64,000 bases of DNA from Bacillota bacterium (GTDB lineage Bacteria; Bacillota; Clostridia; Acetivibrionales; DTU013). Under the pieces are notes generated by a model. The model did no database searches. It was given only the letters and a program-made list of their open reading frames with translations, and had not been told where the DNA came from. Positions 61,499 through 64,000 of this stretch are shown here, one piece after another (position 1 is the stretch's first letter; every line of letters begins with the position of its first letter). The stretch is from assembly GCA_023412915.1 (NCBI GenBank), contig JAEZRE010000004.1, forward strand, positions 1 to 64,000. Direction: 5' to 3'. A program made the position numbers and the translations under genes.

Positions 61499-62806
61499 AT
61501 GAAAGGGAACAACGGGATAAAATTTTTCCTCGTTATTGCCTTGATTGCCGTGTTGACATACATTTGTTTCGCGGGCAATCTTTTTGGGCTTAAGGTGAAA
61601 GGTGCCATGGATATTGTTCCAGGTATCGACATCAACGGAGGAATTGACGCAACGCTTTATGCTGTAACGAGCGACAACCGTAAACCTACGCAGAAGGAGC
61701 TTGATACCGCCAAAGTCATAATCGGTAAACGACTTGACAAGGAAGGTATACTTGACAGGGATCTCACCACTGACCTTGCAAACGGCAGGATCTATATCAG
61801 AATACCGTATGCCAAAGGTGAAACAAATTTCGATCCTGAGGCCACTATGGCAAAATTGGGTAAAACGGCTTTATTGACCTTCCAGGAAGTCGATGAAAGC
61901 AAAAGGGATTCCAACGGAAAACCGACGTATGATGCAAGTAAAGTAATTTTGGGTGGTACTGACGTTGTCGACGCTACACCGCAAAAGAACCCTGACAACG
62001 GCGGTATGCAGGTAGATTTGAAATTCAATGCCGCGGGACAGCAGAAGTTCGCTGATGCTACCGGAAGGCTTGTAGGAAAGCAAATTGCTATTTTCATGGA
62101 CGAACAGTTTATATCTGAAGCTCAGGTTCAATCACATATCACTTCAGGCGATGCAAGAATAACACTCGGCACCTCGTCTGATAACGTCGCTACAGCGGAA
62201 GCGAAGGATCTGGCCGATACGATCAGATCAGGCGCGCTGCCGTTCAAGCTCGAAGCAAAGCAGATCAACTCGATCAGCCCTCTGCTCGGAAGAGGTGCGC
62301 TTGATATTACGATAAAGGCATTTATCGTGGCATTCCTGCTGATCGCCTTTTTCATGATCTTCTATTACAGACTGCCCGGTCTTATAGCGTCGATCGCGCT
62401 TTTCTCACTTGCAATAATGACGCTGCTTGCGATCTCCTGGCTCAACATCACGATGACAATATCCGGTCTGGCCGGCGTTGTGTTGGGTGTCGGCATGGGC
62501 GTCGATGCGAACGTCATCATATTTGAACGAATAAAGGAAGAAATGCGTGCCGGAAAGACAGTAAAGGCATCTATCGACCTTGGTTTCCAAAGGGCATTGT
62601 CAGCCATCATCGACGGTAACGTAACGACTTTGATTGTAGCTGTAATAATGGGATATTTCGGTACAGGTATCATGGTTTCATTTGCATATACACTGTTTGC
62701 CGGCGTACTCATCAGCTTCTTCACAGCAATCACGCTTACGAAGACCATGATGAACGGCATAGCGGATTTCGACGCAGCCAAGAGACCTTGGCTGTATGGA
62801 ATATAA
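61499..62806 (+). CDS. secD: Protein translocase subunit SecD
   Basis: 435 residues from the ATG at 61499 (AAAGGGGGA upstream). First transmembrane helix at about 6-22, the DIVPGIDINGGIDATL signature (usually GLDLxGG), a periplasmic P1 domain, then five helices with GMGVDANVIIFERIKEEMR. It aids the late stage of protein export with SecF and YajC. secF follows 15 bp later. Confidence 0.95.
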   Translation: MKGNNGIKFFLVIALIAVLTYICFAGNLFGLKVKGAMDIVPGIDINGGIDATLYAVTSDNRKPTQKELDTAKVIIGKRLDKEGILDRDLTTDLANGRIYIRIPYAKGETNFDPEATMAKLGKTALLTFQEVDESKRDSNGKPTYDASKVILGGTDVVDATPQKNPDNGGMQVDLKFNAAGQQKFADATGRLVGKQIAIFMDEQFISEAQVQSHITSGDARITLGTSSDNVATAEAKDLADTIRSGALPFKLEAKQINSISPLLGRGALDITIKAFIVAFLLIAFFMIFYYRLPGLIASIALFSLAIMTLLAISWLNITMTISGLAGVVLGVGMGVDANVIIFERIKEEMRAGKTVKASIDLGFQRALSAIIDGNVTTLIVAVIMGYFGTGIMVSFAYTLFAGVLISFFTAITLTKTMMNGIADFDAAKRPWLYGI

Positions 62807-62821
62807 GGGGGAGGCGCAGAC

Positions 62822-63778
62822 ATGGTAGATTTAATGGCTAAAAAGAATATCTTTTTTGTACTGTCCATCCTCATTTTCCTTACGGGTATCGTTGCCACAT
62901 TTGTCAACGGTGTGAAGTTGGACATACAGTTCCAGGGCGGAACGATAATGCAGATACAGATGCCTAACGACAATTTTGATACGGAACGCGCGGGTGCTAT
63001 CGTGGAGAGCACGATCGGAAAACGTGCGAGCGTGCAGAAATCGACTACGTACAATCCTGACGATCCGTCTAAGGAAATAACGCTTATGGTTCTGAACATA
63101 GGCAGTAGTCAGACACTGAACGATACCGAAAGAGCCGATGTGCTCACTGCTTTGAGGAAGGAATTCAATATACCCAATGAAGCCCAGATCACGGTAAACA
63201 GCGTCGCTCCGTTCATAGGAGACGAGATCAAGACGAATGCAACGTATGCGATCATACTGTCCGCGATTATCATAATACTTTATGTATGGTACAGGTTCAG
63301 GATAATGCATGGACTTTCCGCGGGTGTTTTCGCAGTACTGGCACTCGTTCACGACTGCTTCGTTATGTATGCCGTTTATGTCCTGTTCCGCATACCGATC
63401 AACGACTCGTTCGTCGCCGCGGTTCTGACTATTATAGGTTATTCGATCAACGATACGGTTGTCATATACGACAGAATAAGAGAGAATACGAGGATACTGC
63501 GCAAGATGCCTATACACGAGCTTGTCAACAAGAGCGTCATGCAGACACTGGCAAGATCGATCAACACCTCGATTTGCACACTGTTAAGCGTTGTAATACT
63601 TTACGTCTTTGCTGCATACTTCAACATCTCGTCACTCAAGGATTTCTCATTCCCGCTGGTTGTCGGTATCATAAGCGGCTGCTATTCGACGATATTCATC
63701 GCTAGCCCTCTGTATATGGTATGGCAGGAGAGGAACCTCAAAAAGAAAGCTGCTGCACGCAAGGCTGCAAAAGCTTGA
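62822..63778 (+). CDS. secF: Protein translocase subunit SecF
   Basis: 318 residues, GGGGGAGG before the ATG. Start MVDLMAKKNIFFVLSILIF, the LDIQFQGGTIM motif, then five helices with IIGYSINDTVVIYDRIRENTR and ARSINTSICTLLSVVILYVFA. Complements SecD; standard length. Ends before a terminator at 63813. Confidence 0.96.
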   Translation: MVDLMAKKNIFFVLSILIFLTGIVATFVNGVKLDIQFQGGTIMQIQMPNDNFDTERAGAIVESTIGKRASVQKSTTYNPDDPSKEITLMVLNIGSSQTLNDTERADVLTALRKEFNIPNEAQITVNSVAPFIGDEIKTNATYAIILSAIIIILYVWYRFRIMHGLSAGVFAVLALVHDCFVMYAVYVLFRIPINDSFVAAVLTIIGYSINDTVVIYDRIRENTRILRKMPIHELVNKSVMQTLARSINTSICTLLSVVILYVFAAYFNISSLKDFSFPLVVGIISGCYSTIFIASPLYMVWQERNLKKKAAARKAAKA

Positions 63779-63812
63779 AAAGAGATCAAACAATAAGACA
63801 ATAGTAGAACAT

Positions 63813-63854
63813 GGAGCCGGTATATTCGATACATTCGATATGCCGGTTCTTTTA
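63813..63854 (+). terminator. Terminator after secF
   Basis: An imperfect stem, AGCCGGTATATTCGA against TCGATATGCCGGTT, followed by CTTTTAATTT, about 35 bp after the stop. Confidence 0.8.
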
Positions 63855-63863
63855 ATTTAAACG

Positions 63864-63937
63864 CTGAAACGCGGGGATGGTTCTTTTGTTTCGTTTTGCG
63901 AGTAAAACGAAACAAAAGAATCGTCCCTGCGTTTCAG
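63864..63937. repeat. 74-bp palindrome, GAAACGCGGGG family
   Basis: The left arm from CTGAAACGCGGGGATGG and the right arm ending in CGTCCCTGCGTTTCAG are nearly perfect inverted copies over more than 30 bp each, with GCGAG at the centre. A shorter relative is at 27430-27470. The remaining 63 bp of the window show no gene. Confidence 0.88.
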
Positions 63938-64000
63938 TTAAATAAAATTGGATGTAGAGAAATATGGAATATTGTGCTAATATGTTTTTAATAAAGTGGA

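Overview
The window looks like a chromosomal piece of a spore-forming, Gram-positive Clostridia bacterium. The evidence is the sporulation genes (yqfC, yqfD, a spoIID-type gene, a pdaA-like deacetylase), the six-cysteine peptide SCIFF with its radical-SAM maturase, S-layer-homology domains, T-box, lysine and tetrahydrofolate leader RNAs, strong GGAGG ribosome sites and the core order phoH / 7TM-HD / ybeY / dgkA / era / yqzL / recO. I do not assign a genus.

Layout. 1-200: tRNA-Leu(CAA). 242-13373: an AgrC/LytTR-type two-component system, divergent from a six-gene cell-envelope operon (lipoprotein, LemA, DUF2207 protein, zinc-ribbon/SHOCT protein, small zinc ribbon, and a 2252-residue SLH surface protein with six exact 459-bp repeats). 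A tandem operator-like repeat lies between the two. 13650-23268: a flavodoxin-like gene, then a sugar-uptake locus (solute-binding protein, two permeases, GH3 glycosidase, YesM/YesN-type two-component system; no ATPase). 23309-27417: a T-box-controlled valyl-tRNA synthetase, a cysteine-cluster protein, and a THF riboswitch with FolT. 27493-34730: a small CBM25-like protein, a nucleotidyltransferase fused to a phosphomannomutase-like domain that lacks its catalytic motifs, two DUF881 proteins, a PdaA-like deacetylase, then YqfC and YqfD. 34731-41450: the phoH-to-recO housekeeping operon, interrupted after era by a 187-bp imperfect palindrome. 41467-44750: azlCD, tRNA-Leu(GAG), a DUF624 membrane protein and YmaF. 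44813-48511: the lysine-riboswitch operon asd-dapA-dapB-ACT. 48666-53939: a SpoIID-like protein, queA, tgt, yajC and a TIGR04086-like membrane protein. 58956-63778: scfA-scfB, an HD protein, secD and secF.

The most unusual part is 54160-58140, which splits the otherwise normal yajC / TIGR04086 / scfA / scfB / secDF neighbourhood. It holds five unrelated AT-rich single genes, all on the plus strand. Successive genes are separated by members of one GC-richer repeat family of about 120-220 bp. The two best copies start with ATAACAAAGTAGT and end with TGCTGAGACRTTATRTG, so their ends are complementary in the way integron attC sites are. No integrase is present. The layout matches an integrase-less gene-cassette array or a similar structured mobile repeat system; this is inference from the pattern.

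Several promoters match the sigma-A consensus with 17-bp spacers: tRNA-Leu(CAA), tRNA-Leu(GAG), valS, asd and azlC. Many genes end in clear intrinsic terminators, so transcription units can be drawn with fair confidence. Start codons were chosen by Shine-Dalgarno spacing, and several lie downstream of the longest open frame.
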